DNA of 64,000 bases, from the NCBI RefSeq assembly GCF_003946485.1, contig NZ_RHOJ01000015.1, positions 1-64,000 of the forward strand, read 5' to 3'. The position numbers and the translations under genes were made by a program. This document shows, piece after piece, positions 16,990 through 27,677 of this stretch (position 1 is the stretch's first letter; each line of letters begins with the position of its first letter). The notes below the pieces were generated by a model. It saw only the letters and a list, made by a program, of their open reading frames with translations, was not told where the DNA came from and did no database searches. The stretch is from Lacticaseibacillus jixianensis. Its GTDB lineage: Bacteria > Bacillota > Bacilli > Lactobacillales > Lactobacillaceae.

Positions 16990-17505
16990 CGGCCCTTGGC
17001 AACACCATGAACGCGCTCCTTGGCGGGCGGGCTGAGGTGGCTTGGACAGGCTAACCCTGAGCTAAAATTGGCTGACGGCAAGAGCAAAGAGCCCGGCCTA
17101 TCGGATGAAGATAGACTGGGCACGGTACTACAATCTAAAATGTGAGCTGGTGATCTTAATACCAGTAGCGACCTGAGCTTCATTGGTATCGAAGAAGAAC
17201 ACATATCCCCTGGCCGCTGTGCTGCAAACGGAATGACTAGAATAGGGAAAGTTCAATATCTAGAAACTCAGTATGAGCGCTTTAGCTCGCCAGCATTCCG
17301 CAGGGCTGGTGTTATCCGTCTGACTACGGACTGAGGCTTCGGTCCTCGTGTGACAGAAGCGTGTTTGGTCGCACCAATCTTCTAAGGCATCAGCGACTAG
17401 GCTAAAGCCCTCTTGTGTCGCGAAAGAGGGAAGTCTCATCCACCAAAAAACGGCAGCTCAGTCGCAAAACTGAACTGCCGCAAGGGTCATCTGGCTTCGG
17501 GGCAG
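16990..17505. other. Non-coding spacer between R1 copies, rich in stem-loops
   Basis: No plausible gene; reading frames here lack ribosome sites and cross the repeats. Several hairpins are visible: GCCC-CTATC/GATAG-GGGC (about 17091-17120), CTGGT/ACCAG (about 17148-17164), CCAGC/GCTGG (about 17290-17310) and GAGG-CTTCGG-TCCTC (about 17332-17346). They could belong to a structured RNA, or reflect further degenerate palindromes. Confidence 0.45.
17445..17480 (-). terminator. Minus-strand terminator without an obvious gene
   Basis: CGGCAG(T/C)TCAGT pairs with ACTGA(A/G)CTGCCG over 12 positions, with six T following on the minus strand. No gene or known RNA on the minus strand lies upstream before manA, so it may end a small RNA or be the relic of a lost gene. 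Confidence 0.7.
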
Positions 17506-17709
17506 GGTGGCCGGAGCAGGGAGGGGGCTCGCTTCGCATGTCAGCCAGTACGGCGTCCCGCCTACTGGCTGAGCAAGTGGTGAAATTGTTCTTAGCCGAC
17601 TTGTCGGCTTAGAACAAGCCCCGACTGAGAGACTCGCAAAGCGAGGCTCGAAGCGACGGCCACCACTCTAGCTTCGCGTCGCCAGCCCCCTCCCTGCGGA
17701 GGCCGCCCT
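17506..17709 (-). repeat. R1 nested palindromic repeat, copy B (inverted)
   Basis: About 204 bp, in opposite orientation to copy A with only a few mismatches over 158 bp. It carries an extra 45-bp block (17528-17572) made of CGCATGTCAGCCAGTA and TACTGGCTGAGCA, a hairpin module that also appears in R2 copies. Confidence 0.9.
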
Positions 17710-17760
17710 CCCCCCCTTTGGTGTGATTATGCGCCGCGGTCAGATAAATATTGGCGGGCA

Positions 17761-17788
17761 TTCACGGTGCGGGTCGCTGTGGTAAACT
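17761..17788 (+). promoter_or_regulatory. Likely manA promoter
   Basis: TTCACG (17761-17766), 16-base spacer and TAAACT (17783-17788), 48 bases before the manA start. Confidence 0.5.
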
Positions 17789-17835
17789 GGATGGGAGAAA
17801 TGAATGTGTAGACAAATATTAGGGAGGCAATTTCA

Positions 17836-18807
17836 TTGACGGAACCAATTTTTCTTGAACCCGTTTTTCACGAAAAAATCTGGGGTGGCCGCAAGCTTGA
17901 AACCGAGTTTGGCTACAAGATCCCTGATGGCAAGATCGGCGAACTGTGGGCCATTTCGGCGCATCCGAACGGCCCGGACGTGATCGCTAACGGTCCGCTG
18001 AAGGGGAAGACCCTGGATGTGGCCTGGAAGGAAGACCAGGAGTACTTCGGCCACCAGCAGGCGAAGGTTTTCCCTCTGCTGACCAAGATCTTGGATGCCA
18101 ATGACAGCCTGTCCGTGCAGGTGCACCCCGATGACGCGTACGCCGCGGCCCATGAGCGTCCCGGCGAGCTCGGCAAGACCGAGTGCTGGTACGTCATCTC
18201 CGCGGAGCCTGGTTCCTACCTGATCTACGGCCACCACGCCAAGACGCGCGAAGAGCTCGCCGACATGATCCATAAGGGTGAGTGGGATAAGCTGCTGCGG
18301 AAGGTGCCCGTTAAGACGGGCGACTTCGTTTACGTACCAAGCGGCACCATTCACGCGCTGAACAAGGGCATCATGGTCCTTGAGACGCAGCAAAGCTCCG
18401 ACACCACCTACCGGCTGTACGATTACGACCGGGTGGGCAAGGACGGCAAGAAGCGTGAGCTGCACCTGCAGCAAAGCATTGACACCACGACCGTGCCGAG
18501 CCAGGATCCTAAGCTCAACATCACCAGCGAAAAGAAGGACGACGCGACGATCACGACCTTCGTCACCGCGCCGATCTCCAAGTTCTTCTCCGTCTACAAG
18601 ATCGACCTGGACGGCAAGCTGACCCAGACGCCGACCGCACCGTACACCTTGGTCTCAGTGCTGGCCGGCGAAGGGACGATCGAGGCGGACGGCGCGTCCT
18701 ACCCGCTCAAGAAGGGCACGCACTTCATCATCCCCAACCAGATCAAGTCCTGGACCTTCACGGGCAAGATGATGATGATCACCTCGACCCCAGGTCAAGA
18801 AGAATAA
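17836..18807 (+). CDS. manA: Mannose-6-phosphate isomerase, class I
   Basis: The 323-residue cytoplasmic zinc enzyme interconverts mannose-6-phosphate and fructose-6-phosphate, feeding PTS-imported mannose into glycolysis. The compact Bacillus-type form is complete. Zinc ligands are visible: H97 in VQVHPDD, E116 in KTECWYV and a histidine in GTIHAL at about residue 173. The start is TTG, 8 bases after AGGGAGG. It is monocistronic, with a terminator downstream. Confidence 0.95.
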   Translation: MTEPIFLEPVFHEKIWGGRKLETEFGYKIPDGKIGELWAISAHPNGPDVIANGPLKGKTLDVAWKEDQEYFGHQQAKVFPLLTKILDANDSLSVQVHPDDAYAAAHERPGELGKTECWYVISAEPGSYLIYGHHAKTREELADMIHKGEWDKLLRKVPVKTGDFVYVPSGTIHALNKGIMVLETQQSSDTTYRLYDYDRVGKDGKKRELHLQQSIDTTTVPSQDPKLNITSEKKDDATITTFVTAPISKFFSVYKIDLDGKLTQTPTAPYTLVSVLAGEGTIEADGASYPLKKGTHFIIPNQIKSWTFTGKMMMITSTPGQEE

Positions 18808-18819
18808 CGTCACTGAAAA

Positions 18820-18865
18820 AACCATCACCGCAGGCCCTAAGAGGGTCGCCGGTGATGGCTTTTTT
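18820..18865 (+). terminator. Terminator of manA
   Basis: ACCATCACCG and CGGTGATGGCT pair around an inner GGCCC/GGGTC helix, then six T. Confidence 0.92.
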
Positions 18866-18870
18866 ACATG

Positions 18871-18988
18871 GTGCGCAAGGTTCGCGCACTTAGCGGGATG
18901 GGTAGCCTAGTCCAGCGCATTGAAGCCGCTCTTTGGCTTCGAGGCGCTGGGCGTAGCTAGCCACTCCCGCGTTGCGAACCTGGAGCCT
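18871..18988 (+). repeat. R2 palindromic repeat, copy a (short form)
   Basis: 118 bp. Stem P1 AGGTTCGC/GCGAACCT, P2 GCGGGA/TCCCGC, P3 TGGGTAGC/GCTAGCCA (one mismatch) and P5 CCAGCGC-ATT-GAAGCC/GGCTTC-GAG-GCGCTGG. The P4 hairpin module is absent. Confidence 0.88.
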
Positions 18989-18997
18989 AAATACATG

Positions 18998-19065
18998 GTG
19001 CGCAAGGTTCGCGTACTTAGCGGGATGGGCAGCTGCTGCGCATGGCAGCCAGTAGGCCGGCACTC
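18998..19065 (+). repeat. R2 repeat, copy b (truncated left half)
   Basis: Only the left arm is present: GTGCGCAAGGTTCGCG, CTTAGCGGGATGG, and the start of the P4 module (GCGCATGGCAGCCAGTA). It breaks off next to the end of murT. Confidence 0.75.
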
Positions 19066-19073
19066 GCTCTTGG

Positions 19074-20432
19074 CTAAAACCCGGCCTTGATGAAGCCGGC
19101 CTGGCTGAATTTCTCCCGCATCTGCAGGACTGCGGTGTAGGTCGCCAGCAGGTAGATCTGGTCTTCCTTGACCTGCTTGAGGTACGGAATGACGGTATTG
19201 AGGTCCGGCTTGGTGGCCAAGGCCTGCGCCGGCACCCCGGCCACCTGCATCCGAAAGGCGATGTCCTTGTAGCGCTCGCCGCCGACCATGTAAGAGGTGG
19301 CCAGCTTGCTTTCGACCAGCTGCTCCAGGTTGCCATCCCAGATCCAGGACGTGTCGGTGCCGTCGGCGTAGTTGGCGTTCAGCAGCATCGCAAAGGCGAA
19401 GGGCTGCTGCTGGCGCTGGAGCATGGCGAGGACTTCGTTGAGCCCCACCGGGTTTTTGACCAAGATCAGCGTGACGTTCTTGCCGGCGATGCTGATCTGC
19501 TCCTGGCGGCCGAAGACCTTCTCGTCCTGGCTGAAGGCCTGGGCGGTCTGCGCCGGCGTGATGCCGAACTGCTCGCCGACCGCGTAGGCAGCCAGAGCGT
19601 TATAGATGTTGTAGGTGCCGCCGACGGAAATGCTGAAGGGGTGGCCGTCGATTTCAAACTGCGAGCTGGTGGGGGTCTGGGCGGTGACCGCGGTGACTTG
19701 ATTCTTCAGCGCCGGCCGCTTGAAGCCGCAGTTTGGGCAGAAAAAGCTGCCGAGGTTCGAGTAGGTGATGCCGTGGTAGTGCAGGATGTGCTCGCAGACG
19801 GGGCACAGGACGCCATCGGTGTTTGCCGGGGCCTTCACGTCCTGGTCTTCGTCCTCCTTGAGGGCAAAGCCGTAGTAGCGCAGCGGATTGGCCAGCTCGC
19901 GCGACGAGAAGATCGGCGCGTCCCCGTTAGCGATGACCACCGCTTCGGGGTTCGCCTTGACGCCGCGCAGGATCTTGTTGTAGGTCGTGTAGAACTCCCC
20001 GTAGCGGTCCATCTGGTCGCGGAAAATGTTGGTCATGACAAAGGCCTTGGGATGCAGGTAGTGCGCGACCGGTGCGACGTTGGCCTCGTCGACTTCGAGC
20101 ACGGCGATCTTGCGCTTGGCGTTTGACTTGGGTTTGTGGGCGAAGTACGCGCCGATGATGCCCTGCAGCATGTTGGAGCCGGTGGGGTTGGTCAGGATGT
20201 CATCGTACTGCTGCGCCAGGACCTTGACGATTAAGGCGGTGGTCAGCGTCTTGCCGTTCGTGCCGGTCACAATGATGGTGTCGCGGTCTTGGCCCAGCGC
20301 CCCGAGGACGTCCGGGTCGATCTTGGCCGCCAGCTGACCGGGGTACGCGGAGCCGCCGTGGCGGAACTTATGCAGGTACCAGTAGCTGAGGCGACCGGCC
20401 GTGATGGCGAGTTGACTTTTTAAAGATGGCAT
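19074..20432 (-). CDS. murT: Lipid II isoglutaminyl synthase, MurT subunit
   Basis: The 452-residue Mur-ligase-like subunit works with the glutaminase GatD to amidate D-glutamate in lipid II, which is needed for peptidoglycan cross-linking in Gram-positives. P-loop TGTNGKT is at about residues 57-63, a four-cysteine zinc ribbon (CPVC...CPNC) is inserted in the middle domain, and the C-terminal DUF1727 domain carries the D-G-T-D-T-SW-IWD segment. The ATG at 20432 follows AGAGG. GatD is normally the next gene, but here the stop is followed by R2 repeats and manA. Confidence 0.92.
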   Translation of the reverse strand: MPSLKSQLAITAGRLSYWYLHKFRHGGSAYPGQLAAKIDPDVLGALGQDRDTIIVTGTNGKTLTTALIVKVLAQQYDDILTNPTGSNMLQGIIGAYFAHKPKSNAKRKIAVLEVDEANVAPVAHYLHPKAFVMTNIFRDQMDRYGEFYTTYNKILRGVKANPEAVVIANGDAPIFSSRELANPLRYYGFALKEDEDQDVKAPANTDGVLCPVCEHILHYHGITYSNLGSFFCPNCGFKRPALKNQVTAVTAQTPTSSQFEIDGHPFSISVGGTYNIYNALAAYAVGEQFGITPAQTAQAFSQDEKVFGRQEQISIAGKNVTLILVKNPVGLNEVLAMLQRQQQPFAFAMLLNANYADGTDTSWIWDGNLEQLVESKLATSYMVGGERYKDIAFRMQVAGVPAQALATKPDLNTVIPYLKQVKEDQIYLLATYTAVLQMREKFSQAGFIKAGF

Positions 20433-20579
20433 GTTGAGGCCTCTTTCTGTTTGATTTGCAGCTACTATCATAGCATAGCCGCGGCGCGATTCTGACCTGG
20501 ACCATGTTAATCTCGTTAAGATTCCGTTATACTGGATAGGTGAATTTAAGGCAAGGGACCCTTGCCGAGGGAGGGCCTT

Positions 20580-21161
20580 ATGGCACAATTGTTTTTCCGT
20601 TACGGCGCGATGAATTCAGGCAAGAGTATCGAGATCCTGAAAGTCGCCCATAACTACGAGGAGCAGCACAAGAACGTGATCATCCTGACCAGCGCCGTAG
20701 ACGACCGCTCCGGCGTCGGCATGATCGCCAGCCGCATCGGCCTGGAGCGACCGGCCACGGCCATCGATGACGACACGAACATTTTCGACCTGGTGAAACA
20801 GACCGACCCGCATGCCTACTGCGTGCTGATCGACGAGGCTCAGTTTCTGAAAAAGCACCACGTCTTCGAGTGCGCCCGGGTGGTCGATGAGCTGCGCATC
20901 CCGGTGATGGCGTTCGGGCTCAAAAATGATTTTCGCAACGAACTGTTCGAGGGGTCGAAGTACCTGCTGACCTACGCGGACAAGATCGAAGAGATGAAGA
21001 CGATCTGCTGGTTCTGCGCCAAGAAGGCCACGATGAACCTGCGCGTGCACGACGGCAAGCCGGTGTACGAGGGTGAGCAGATCCTGATCGGCGGCAACGA
21101 GGCGTACTTCCCCGTGTGCCGGCACCACTACTACTTTCCCCCGAAGCGGCTGAAGGCCTAA
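20580..21161 (+). CDS. tdk: Thymidine kinase
   Basis: The 193-residue type II thymidine kinase of the salvage pathway phosphorylates thymidine with ATP. P-loop GAMNSGKS is at residues 9-16, DEAQF in the Walker B region, and a zinc site CWFC...CRHH near the C-terminus. The ATG at 20580 follows GAGGGAGG. It is divergent from murT, with a TATACT -10 box at about 20529. It leads the tdk-prfA-prmC-sua5 cluster, a common Firmicutes order. Confidence 0.96.
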   Translation: MAQLFFRYGAMNSGKSIEILKVAHNYEEQHKNVIILTSAVDDRSGVGMIASRIGLERPATAIDDDTNIFDLVKQTDPHAYCVLIDEAQFLKKHHVFECARVVDELRIPVMAFGLKNDFRNELFEGSKYLLTYADKIEEMKTICWFCAKKATMNLRVHDGKPVYEGEQILIGGNEAYFPVCRHHYYFPPKRLKA

Positions 21162-21197
21162 GCGAGCGGGTTCGTTCAAGAATTAATGGAGGACTAT

Positions 21198-22277
21198 ATG
21201 GATAAGATTTTTGCCCAATTAGACGGGCTGATCGGCCGCTACGAGGAACTGGAGGAACTGCTCTCCGACCCCGCGGTGATCAACGATACCAAGCGCTACC
21301 TCGAGTTGTCCAAAGAAGAGGGCGGCATGCGGGACGTGGTCGCGGCCTACAAGAAGTACAAGCAGCTGAAAAAGGACGTGGCCGAAAGCCAGGAAGTACT
21401 TCGCGACAGCAAGGACGACGACCTGACCGCGCTGGCCAAGGAAGACCTGAACGACTTGGAGCCGCAAGTGACCGCGCTGGAAGACGAGATCAAGCGGCTA
21501 ATGTTGCCGAAGGACCCCAACGATGACAAGAACATCATCATGGAGATCCGCGGCGCGGCCGGCGGCGACGAGGCGAGCCTGTTTGCCGGCGACCTGCTCT
21601 CTATGTACATGAAGTACGCCGAAAAGCAGGGCTGGACCACCGAGATCATCGATGAGAACCCCACCGAAGTCGGCGGCTACAAGGAAGTCTCCGTGCTGAT
21701 CCAGGGCCAAAGCGTGTACTCCAAGTTGAAGTACGAAAACGGTGCGCACCGCGTGCAGCGTGTGCCGGTCACCGAAAGCGCCGGCCGGGTGCACACCTCG
21801 ACGGCCACCGTGGGCGTCATGCCCGAGTACGACGAGGTGGACCTGGAGATCGATCCCAAGGACATTCGCACCGACGTGTACCGCTCTAGCGGTGCCGGCG
21901 GCCAGCACATCAACAAGACCAGCTCGGCCGTGCGCATGACCCACTTGCCGACGGGCATCGTGGTCACCATGCAGGATCAGCGCAGTCAGCAGCAGAACCG
22001 CGCCAAGGCGATGCAGATCCTGCGCAGCCGGGTGTACGACTACTACGAAAGCCAAAACGAAAGCGAGTACGCCGAAAAGCGCAAGACCGCCATTGGTTCA
22101 GGGGACCGCTCCGAGCGCATTCGGACGTACAATTACCCGCAAAACCGGGTGACGGATCACCGCATCGGCCTCACGCTCAACAAGCTGGATCGGATCATGA
22201 ACGGGGAGCTCGATGAGATCATCGACGCGCTGATCGTCCAGGACCAGACCAACAAGATGGAACAAATCGATGGCTAA
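21198..22277 (+). CDS. prfA: Peptide chain release factor 1
   Basis: The 359-residue RF1 recognises UAA and UAG and triggers hydrolysis of peptidyl-tRNA. The catalytic GGQ loop is intact ([11 protein letters not shown]), and domain 2 carries the [18 protein letters not shown] block typical of RF1. GGAGG lies 5 bases before the ATG at 21198. The stop overlaps prmC by 8 bases, coupling RF1 to the methyltransferase that modifies its GGQ glutamine. Confidence 0.97.
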   Translation: MDKIFAQLDGLIGRYEELEELLSDPAVINDTKRYLELSKEEGGMRDVVAAYKKYKQLKKDVAESQEVLRDSKDDDLTALAKEDLNDLEPQVTALEDEIKRLMLPKDPNDDKNIIMEIRGAAGGDEASLFAGDLLSMYMKYAEKQGWTTEIIDENPTEVGGYKEVSVLIQGQSVYSKLKYENGAHRVQRVPVTESAGRVHTSTATVGVMPEYDEVDLEIDPKDIRTDVYRSSGAGGQHINKTSSAVRMTHLPTGIVVTMQDQRSQQQNRAKAMQILRSRVYDYYESQNESEYAEKRKTAIGSGDRSERIRTYNYPQNRVTDHRIGLTLNKLDRIMNGELDEIIDALIVQDQTNKMEQIDG

Positions 22278-23100
22278 GACTTACGAGGAGGCGCTCAGGT
22301 GGGCGTCTTCTGTGCTTTCACCAAAAGGCGTTGATCCCGACGGCGCACGCTACGTGCTGGAGATGCGGGCGGGCTTCACGCCCAGCCAGCTGCGGCTGCA
22401 CGACCGGGATGCAGTGCCGGCCGCTGCGCTGGCGCAGTTCGAACAGGACGTTGCGCGCTTGGCCAACAGTGAACCGGCCCAGTACATCGTGGGCGTCGCG
22501 CCGTTTTACGGTGACTTGTTCGCGGTGACCCCGGCGGTCCTGATCCCGCGGTTTGAAACCGAGGAGCTGGTCGCGTGGGCGGCCGGCGAGCAGGCGGCCG
22601 CCCGAACCGGGCTGGACCTGGGCACGGGGTCGGGGGCGATCGGGCTCACGCTGGCCAAGCTGCTGCCGAACGTCGCCATGACGCTCAGCGACGTGTCGCC
22701 GGCCGCTTTGGCGGTGGCGCAGGCCAACGCGGCGCGCCTGAAGCGCCGCGTGCAGCTGACCGCTAGCGATCTGTTTGCGGCGCTGCCTGGCCGGTTTGAC
22801 TTCATCATCACCAATTTGCCGTACATCAGCCGCGCGGAAACGCCGGTGATGGATCAAAGCACGCTGACCTATGAGCCGGCGTTGGCGCTGTTTGCCGAAG
22901 ACGACGGGCTGGCGCTGTTCAAGCGGTTCGCCGCCGGCGTGGCCGCGCACCTGACGCCAGGCGGGGCGGCCTATCTGGAGTTTGGTTACCGCCAGCAGCC
23001 GGCCCTTGCGCAGCTGTTTGCGGCCGCCTTGCCCCAGGCGCAGGTGACGTTTCGCCGCGACATGGCGGATCACCCGCGGATGGTGAAACTGCAGTTTTGA
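22270..23100 (+). CDS. prmC: Release factor glutamine methyltransferase
   Basis: The 276-residue SAM-dependent enzyme methylates the GGQ glutamine of release factors. The SAM-binding motif [11 protein letters not shown] is at about residues 115-125. The catalytic motif, usually NPPY, reads NLPY at about N182 (IITNLPYIS), a conservative variation also reported in some homologues. It overlaps prfA by 8 bases. Confidence 0.95.
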   Translation: MAKTYEEALRWASSVLSPKGVDPDGARYVLEMRAGFTPSQLRLHDRDAVPAAALAQFEQDVARLANSEPAQYIVGVAPFYGDLFAVTPAVLIPRFETEELVAWAAGEQAAARTGLDLGTGSGAIGLTLAKLLPNVAMTLSDVSPAALAVAQANAARLKRRVQLTASDLFAALPGRFDFIITNLPYISRAETPVMDQSTLTYEPALALFAEDDGLALFKRFAAGVAAHLTPGGAAYLEFGYRQQPALAQLFAAALPQAQVTFRRDMADHPRMVKLQF

Positions 23101-23129
23101 GAACATGGACGCAAAGGAGCGGTTCTGAA

Positions 23130-24146
23130 ATGGAAACCAAAGTATTCAATAAAGATGAAGTCGCCGACGCCGCGGCGCTGATCAAGGCCGGGGAGGTCGT
23201 CGCGTTTCCCACCGAGACCGTATACGGGCTCGGCGCGGACGCGACCGATCCCAAGGCGGCGGAGAAGGTTTTTCAGGCCAAGCACCGGCCGGCCGACAAC
23301 CCGCTGATCGTGACGGTCACGGGGCCGGCAATGGTCGCACAGTTTGCCACTATCACGCCGGCGGCCCAGAAGCTGATGGACGCCTTCTGGCCGGGGCCGT
23401 TGACCATTATCTTGAACATTCTGCCAGGCAAGTTGTCCATGGTCGTGACCGGCGGGCTGCAGACGGCGGCCTTTCGGATGCCGGCAAACCCCTTGACCCG
23501 TCGGATGATCGAACTGGCCGGCCGGCCGATCGTCGGCCCGTCCGCCAACCTCTCGGGCAAGCCGAGCGGCACCCGGCCGGAGCACGTGCTGCACGACTTT
23601 GACGGCACCATCGCCGGGATCTTGGCCGATGGGCCGACGAAGGTGGGGGTCGAGTCGACCGTCATCGACATGACCGTGACCCCGCCGGCGATCCTGCGGC
23701 CAGGCAAGGTCACCCCGGCCCTGCTGGCGCCGGTCATCGGGGAGGTCCAGTCTGATCATCACAAGGTCGGCGCCAAGGAGACGCCCAAAGCGCCGGGCAT
23801 GAAGTACAAGCATTACGCGCCCAAGGCCCAAGTAGTCATTATCGACCACCCGGCGGACTTTCCGGCGGCCCTTGCGTGGGCGGAGCGCGCAGGCCAGCCC
23901 TTTGGCGTGCTGGCGACCGATGACCTGCTGACGGCGGTGCCATCGGCGGTCCCGACTTACAGCCTGGGCCGTGATGTGACGTCGGCGACGCACAACCTGT
24001 TTGCCGGCCTGCGGTGGTTCGACCTGCACCCGACGGTCACCACGATCCTGGCGGAGGCCTTCGGGGCCGAGGGGCTGGGGGCCGCCTACATGAACCGGCT
24101 GAACAAGTCGGCGGGCAACGACCACTTCACCCCGGACCAGGACTAG
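23130..24146 (+). CDS. sua5: L-threonylcarbamoyladenylate synthase (Sua5)
   Basis: The 338-residue enzyme makes the threonylcarbamoyl-AMP used for the t6A37 tRNA modification. The YrdC domain fills the first 200 residues (PTETVYGLGADA, KHRPADNPL, GPSANLSGKPS), followed by a linker and a C-terminal Sua5 domain (about 240-338), the long form usual in Firmicutes. The ATG at 23130 lies behind AAAGGAG. Confidence 0.95.
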   Translation: METKVFNKDEVADAAALIKAGEVVAFPTETVYGLGADATDPKAAEKVFQAKHRPADNPLIVTVTGPAMVAQFATITPAAQKLMDAFWPGPLTIILNILPGKLSMVVTGGLQTAAFRMPANPLTRRMIELAGRPIVGPSANLSGKPSGTRPEHVLHDFDGTIAGILADGPTKVGVESTVIDMTVTPPAILRPGKVTPALLAPVIGEVQSDHHKVGAKETPKAPGMKYKHYAPKAQVVIIDHPADFPAALAWAERAGQPFGVLATDDLLTAVPSAVPTYSLGRDVTSATHNLFAGLRWFDLHPTVTTILAEAFGAEGLGAAYMNRLNKSAGNDHFTPDQD

Positions 24147-24201
24147 CTGCCGATCAATGACCGGAAGCACGGGATCGTTCGTCTTTTAATAAGAGAATTG
24201 G

Positions 24202-24215
24202 CTGAAAATTTTCAG
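24202..24215. repeat. 14-bp perfect palindrome upstream of glyA
   Basis: CTGAAAATTTTCAG, about 100 bases before glyA. It may be an operator; no known lactobacillar motif is claimed. Confidence 0.5.
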
Positions 24216-24244
24216 AAAGCTCCATGAGGACTTGGGTTCCGAAT

Positions 24245-24274
24245 GTTTACGCCTAGGTTTGCGGCTGATATACT
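24245..24274 (+). promoter_or_regulatory. Likely glyA promoter
   Basis: TTTACG (24245-24250), 18-base spacer and TATACT (24269-24274), 42 bases before the start codon. Confidence 0.55.
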
Positions 24275-24315
24275 GAACTCAACGCTACCGCACCCGTCAT
24301 AAGGAGGAGTCCCGT

Positions 24316-25548
24316 ATGGATTTTAAGCAATACGACCCGGCCGTTTTCACCGCCATTGAAAACGAGGAACGCCGTCAGCAGCAGAACATTGAACTGATCG
24401 CCTCGGAAAACATCGTCAGCCCTGCGGTGCGCGCCGCCCAGGGCAGTGTCCTGACCAACAAGTACTCAGAAGGCTACCCGAAGCACCGCTATTACGGCGG
24501 CAACCAGTACATCGACGTCATCGAGCAGCTGGCGATCGACCGGGCGAAGAAGCTGTTCGGCGCCGAGTACGCCAACGTGCAGCCGCACTCAGGCTCCGGG
24601 GCCAACATGGCCGCTTACCGCGCCTTTTTGAAGGACGGGGACAAGGTGCTGGCGATGGACCTGACCGACGGCGGGCACCTGACGCACGGCAGCCCGGTCA
24701 GCTTCTCCGGCCAGACCTACCACTTCTTCCACTATGGGCTTGATCCGGAAACCGGCCGCCTCAACTACGATCAGATCCTCGCGCAGGCCGAGGCCGTGCA
24801 GCCGCGCCTGATCGTGGCCGGCGCCAGCGCGTACAGCCGGGCGATCGACTTCGCGAAGTTCCGCGACATTGCCGATCACGTCGGGGCCTTCCTGATGGTC
24901 GACATGGCGCACATCGCCGGGCTCGTCGCCGGCGGGGCGCACATGAATCCCGTCCCGTACGCGGATGTGGTCACCACCACGACACACAAAACGCTGCGCG
25001 GGCCGCGCGGCGGCATGATCCTGGCCCGCGAGCAGTACGGCAAGGCCATCAACTCCGCCGTCTTCCCAGGGATCCAAGGCGGCCCGCTGGACCACGTGAT
25101 CGCGGCCAAGGCCGTCGCGCTGGGGGAGGCGCTGCAGCCGGACTTCAAGCACTACGCCGCGCAGATCGTCAAGAACATGCAGGCGATGTGCGAGGGCTTC
25201 GCCGAAGATCCGCGCCTGAAAATGATCTCGGGCGGTTCGGATAACCACATGGTGCTGCTTGATGTCACGGGTTATGGGCTCACCGGCCGGAAAGTCCAGG
25301 ACCTGCTGGACACCGTCATGATCACCGCGAACAAGAACCAGGTGCCGGGCGAGCAAAACGGGCCGTTCAAGACGTCGGGCCTGCGCGTGGGCACGGCGGC
25401 GATCACGACCCGCGGCTTCAACGAAGACGACTGCCGCGAAGTCGCGCACCTCATCTCCGCGGCGATCGCCAATCGCGATAATCAGGAAAAACTTGATGAG
25501 ATTCGTCAATCTACCCTTGCGCTGACCGGGCGTCATCCTTTATCATAG
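24316..25548 (+). CDS. glyA: Serine hydroxymethyltransferase
   Basis: The 410-residue PLP enzyme converts serine and tetrahydrofolate to glycine and methylene-THF, supplying one-carbon units. Lys225 in [14 protein letters not shown] binds PLP; the N-terminal [11 protein letters not shown] and YYGGNQYID segments are canonical. Length is normal. AAGGAGG precedes the ATG. Confidence 0.97.
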   Translation: MDFKQYDPAVFTAIENEERRQQQNIELIASENIVSPAVRAAQGSVLTNKYSEGYPKHRYYGGNQYIDVIEQLAIDRAKKLFGAEYANVQPHSGSGANMAAYRAFLKDGDKVLAMDLTDGGHLTHGSPVSFSGQTYHFFHYGLDPETGRLNYDQILAQAEAVQPRLIVAGASAYSRAIDFAKFRDIADHVGAFLMVDMAHIAGLVAGGAHMNPVPYADVVTTTTHKTLRGPRGGMILAREQYGKAINSAVFPGIQGGPLDHVIAAKAVALGEALQPDFKHYAAQIVKNMQAMCEGFAEDPRLKMISGGSDNHMVLLDVTGYGLTGRKVQDLLDTVMITANKNQVPGEQNGPFKTSGLRVGTAAITTRGFNEDDCREVAHLISAAIANRDNQEKLDEIRQSTLALTGRHPLS

Positions 25549-25590
25549 GAAAGGTTACGGCGAAAGCCGGAAAGCAAGCGGACACGCTGT

Positions 25591-25620
25591 AATCACGACT
25601 CTGTGAGTCGTGATTTTTTT
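25591..25620 (+). terminator. Terminator of glyA
   Basis: Perfect 11-bp stem AATCACGACTC/GAGTCGTGATT with loop TGT, then seven T. Confidence 0.93.
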
Positions 25621-25665
25621 AGGCAGTGCGCCGTATGCGCCACATCTAAAGGAGGGCCTTTCTGC

Positions 25666-26295
25666 ATGGGCAAATTTACCGTTTTGAATCACCCGTTGAT
25701 TCAACACAAGCTGACCTTGATCCGCGACAAGAACGCGGGGACCAAGGAGTTCCGGGAAATCGCAAACGAAATCGCTGAGTTGATGGTTTACGAGATCACC
25801 CGCGACTTGCCACTTAAGGACGTTGAAATCGAGACGCCGATGGGCAAGACGACACAAAAGGAACTCGCCGGCAAGAAGCTGGTCGTGGTGCCGATCCTGC
25901 GTGCGGGACTGGGCATGGTCGACGGCGTCTTGCGCCTGATCCCGGCGGCCAAGGTCGGTCACGTGGGCATGTACCGCGATGAAAAGACCCTGAAGCCCCA
26001 CGAATACTTTGTTAAAATGCCAGACGGGATCGATCAGCGCGACATGATCATCGTGGATCCCATGCTGGCGACGGGTGGCTCTGCCAACATGGCGATCGAC
26101 GCACTCAAGCGTCGCGGGGCCCAGAGCATTCGCCTGGTGGTCCTCGTGGCGGCTCCCGAGGGCGTCAAGGCGGTCCAGGAAGCGAACCCAGACGTTGACA
26201 TCTACGCGGCAGCGCTGGACGACCACCTCAACGAGGACGGCTACATCGTGCCCGGCTTGGGCGACGCCGGCGACCGCTTGTTCGGCACTAAATAA
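25666..26295 (+). CDS. upp: Uracil phosphoribosyltransferase
   Basis: The 209-residue enzyme salvages uracil to UMP with PRPP. The PRPP loop [10 protein letters not shown] and the uracil-binding C-terminus ([12 protein letters not shown]) are intact. The ATG at 25666 follows AAAGGAGG. It sits directly before the ATP synthase operon, as in most Firmicutes. Confidence 0.97.
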   Translation: MGKFTVLNHPLIQHKLTLIRDKNAGTKEFREIANEIAELMVYEITRDLPLKDVEIETPMGKTTQKELAGKKLVVVPILRAGLGMVDGVLRLIPAAKVGHVGMYRDEKTLKPHEYFVKMPDGIDQRDMIIVDPMLATGGSANMAIDALKRRGAQSIRLVVLVAAPEGVKAVQEANPDVDIYAAALDDHLNEDGYIVPGLGDAGDRLFGTK

Positions 26296-26305
26296 TCGCA
26301 ATTAG

Positions 26306-26334
26306 GTGGCTCCCAATTAGGGGGTCACTTTTTT
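26306..26334 (+). terminator. Terminator of upp
   Basis: GTGGCTCCC and GGGGGTCAC pair (one wobble) around AATTA, then six T. Confidence 0.88.
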
Positions 26335-26342
26335 ATATTAAG

Positions 26343-26416
26343 ATGCGTAGAGGTCGCGGGCTTAGGGGGACAGCCAGCCTAGGCGTCGCCTGTCAAGACG
26401 GTCTAGGCCGCTTTGA
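26343..26416 (+). repeat. R2 repeat, copy c (left-half relic)
   Basis: GCGTAGAGGTCGCGGGCTTAGGGGGACAGC-like left arm with AGCCTAGG, then divergence. The matching right arm is missing. Confidence 0.6.
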
Positions 26417-26447
26417 AAACTTTCCTTGCCGCCGCTGGCGCTGACCG

Positions 26448-26471
26448 TTGACACATCGCGAACACTGTCAA
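26448..26471. promoter_or_regulatory. Dyad upstream of the ATP synthase operon
   Basis: TTGACA and TGTCAA in inverted orientation flank a central TCGCGA. It lies about 85 bases upstream of the likely atp -35 box and could be a regulator site. Confidence 0.4.
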
Positions 26472-26553
26472 ACATGGGACATGACGGCGCTTACCGTTTG
26501 AAAAAAATTATGAAAAACGGGTGTGAAAAATCATGAAAAGCGCGCCTGACGTT

Positions 26554-26582
26554 TTGTTTTTTGGGTGTAAAGGTGATAGAGT
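26554..26582 (+). promoter_or_regulatory. Likely atp operon promoter
   Basis: TTGTTT (26554-26559), 17-base spacer and TAGAGT (26577-26582), leaving a leader of about 100 bases before atpB. Confidence 0.55.
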
Positions 26583-26692
26583 AATGGGTGTGTTTTGAAG
26601 GATGAGTATCCGGCAATTCCACATATTAGACCCGCCTAATCCGCATGCCTTGAGACATACGTCTTTTTGCGAGTTGTAAGGAGGTGAATTCT

Positions 26693-27642
<950 letters not shown>

Positions 27643-27677
27643 TCAGCACCAATTAATTAAAGAAGGGAGTGGCTTGA

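Noticed and set aside
16782-17204. A 140-codon minus-strand frame and other frames over the R1 repeats
   Set aside because: They run through palindromic repeats, lack ribosome sites and have no protein-like composition.
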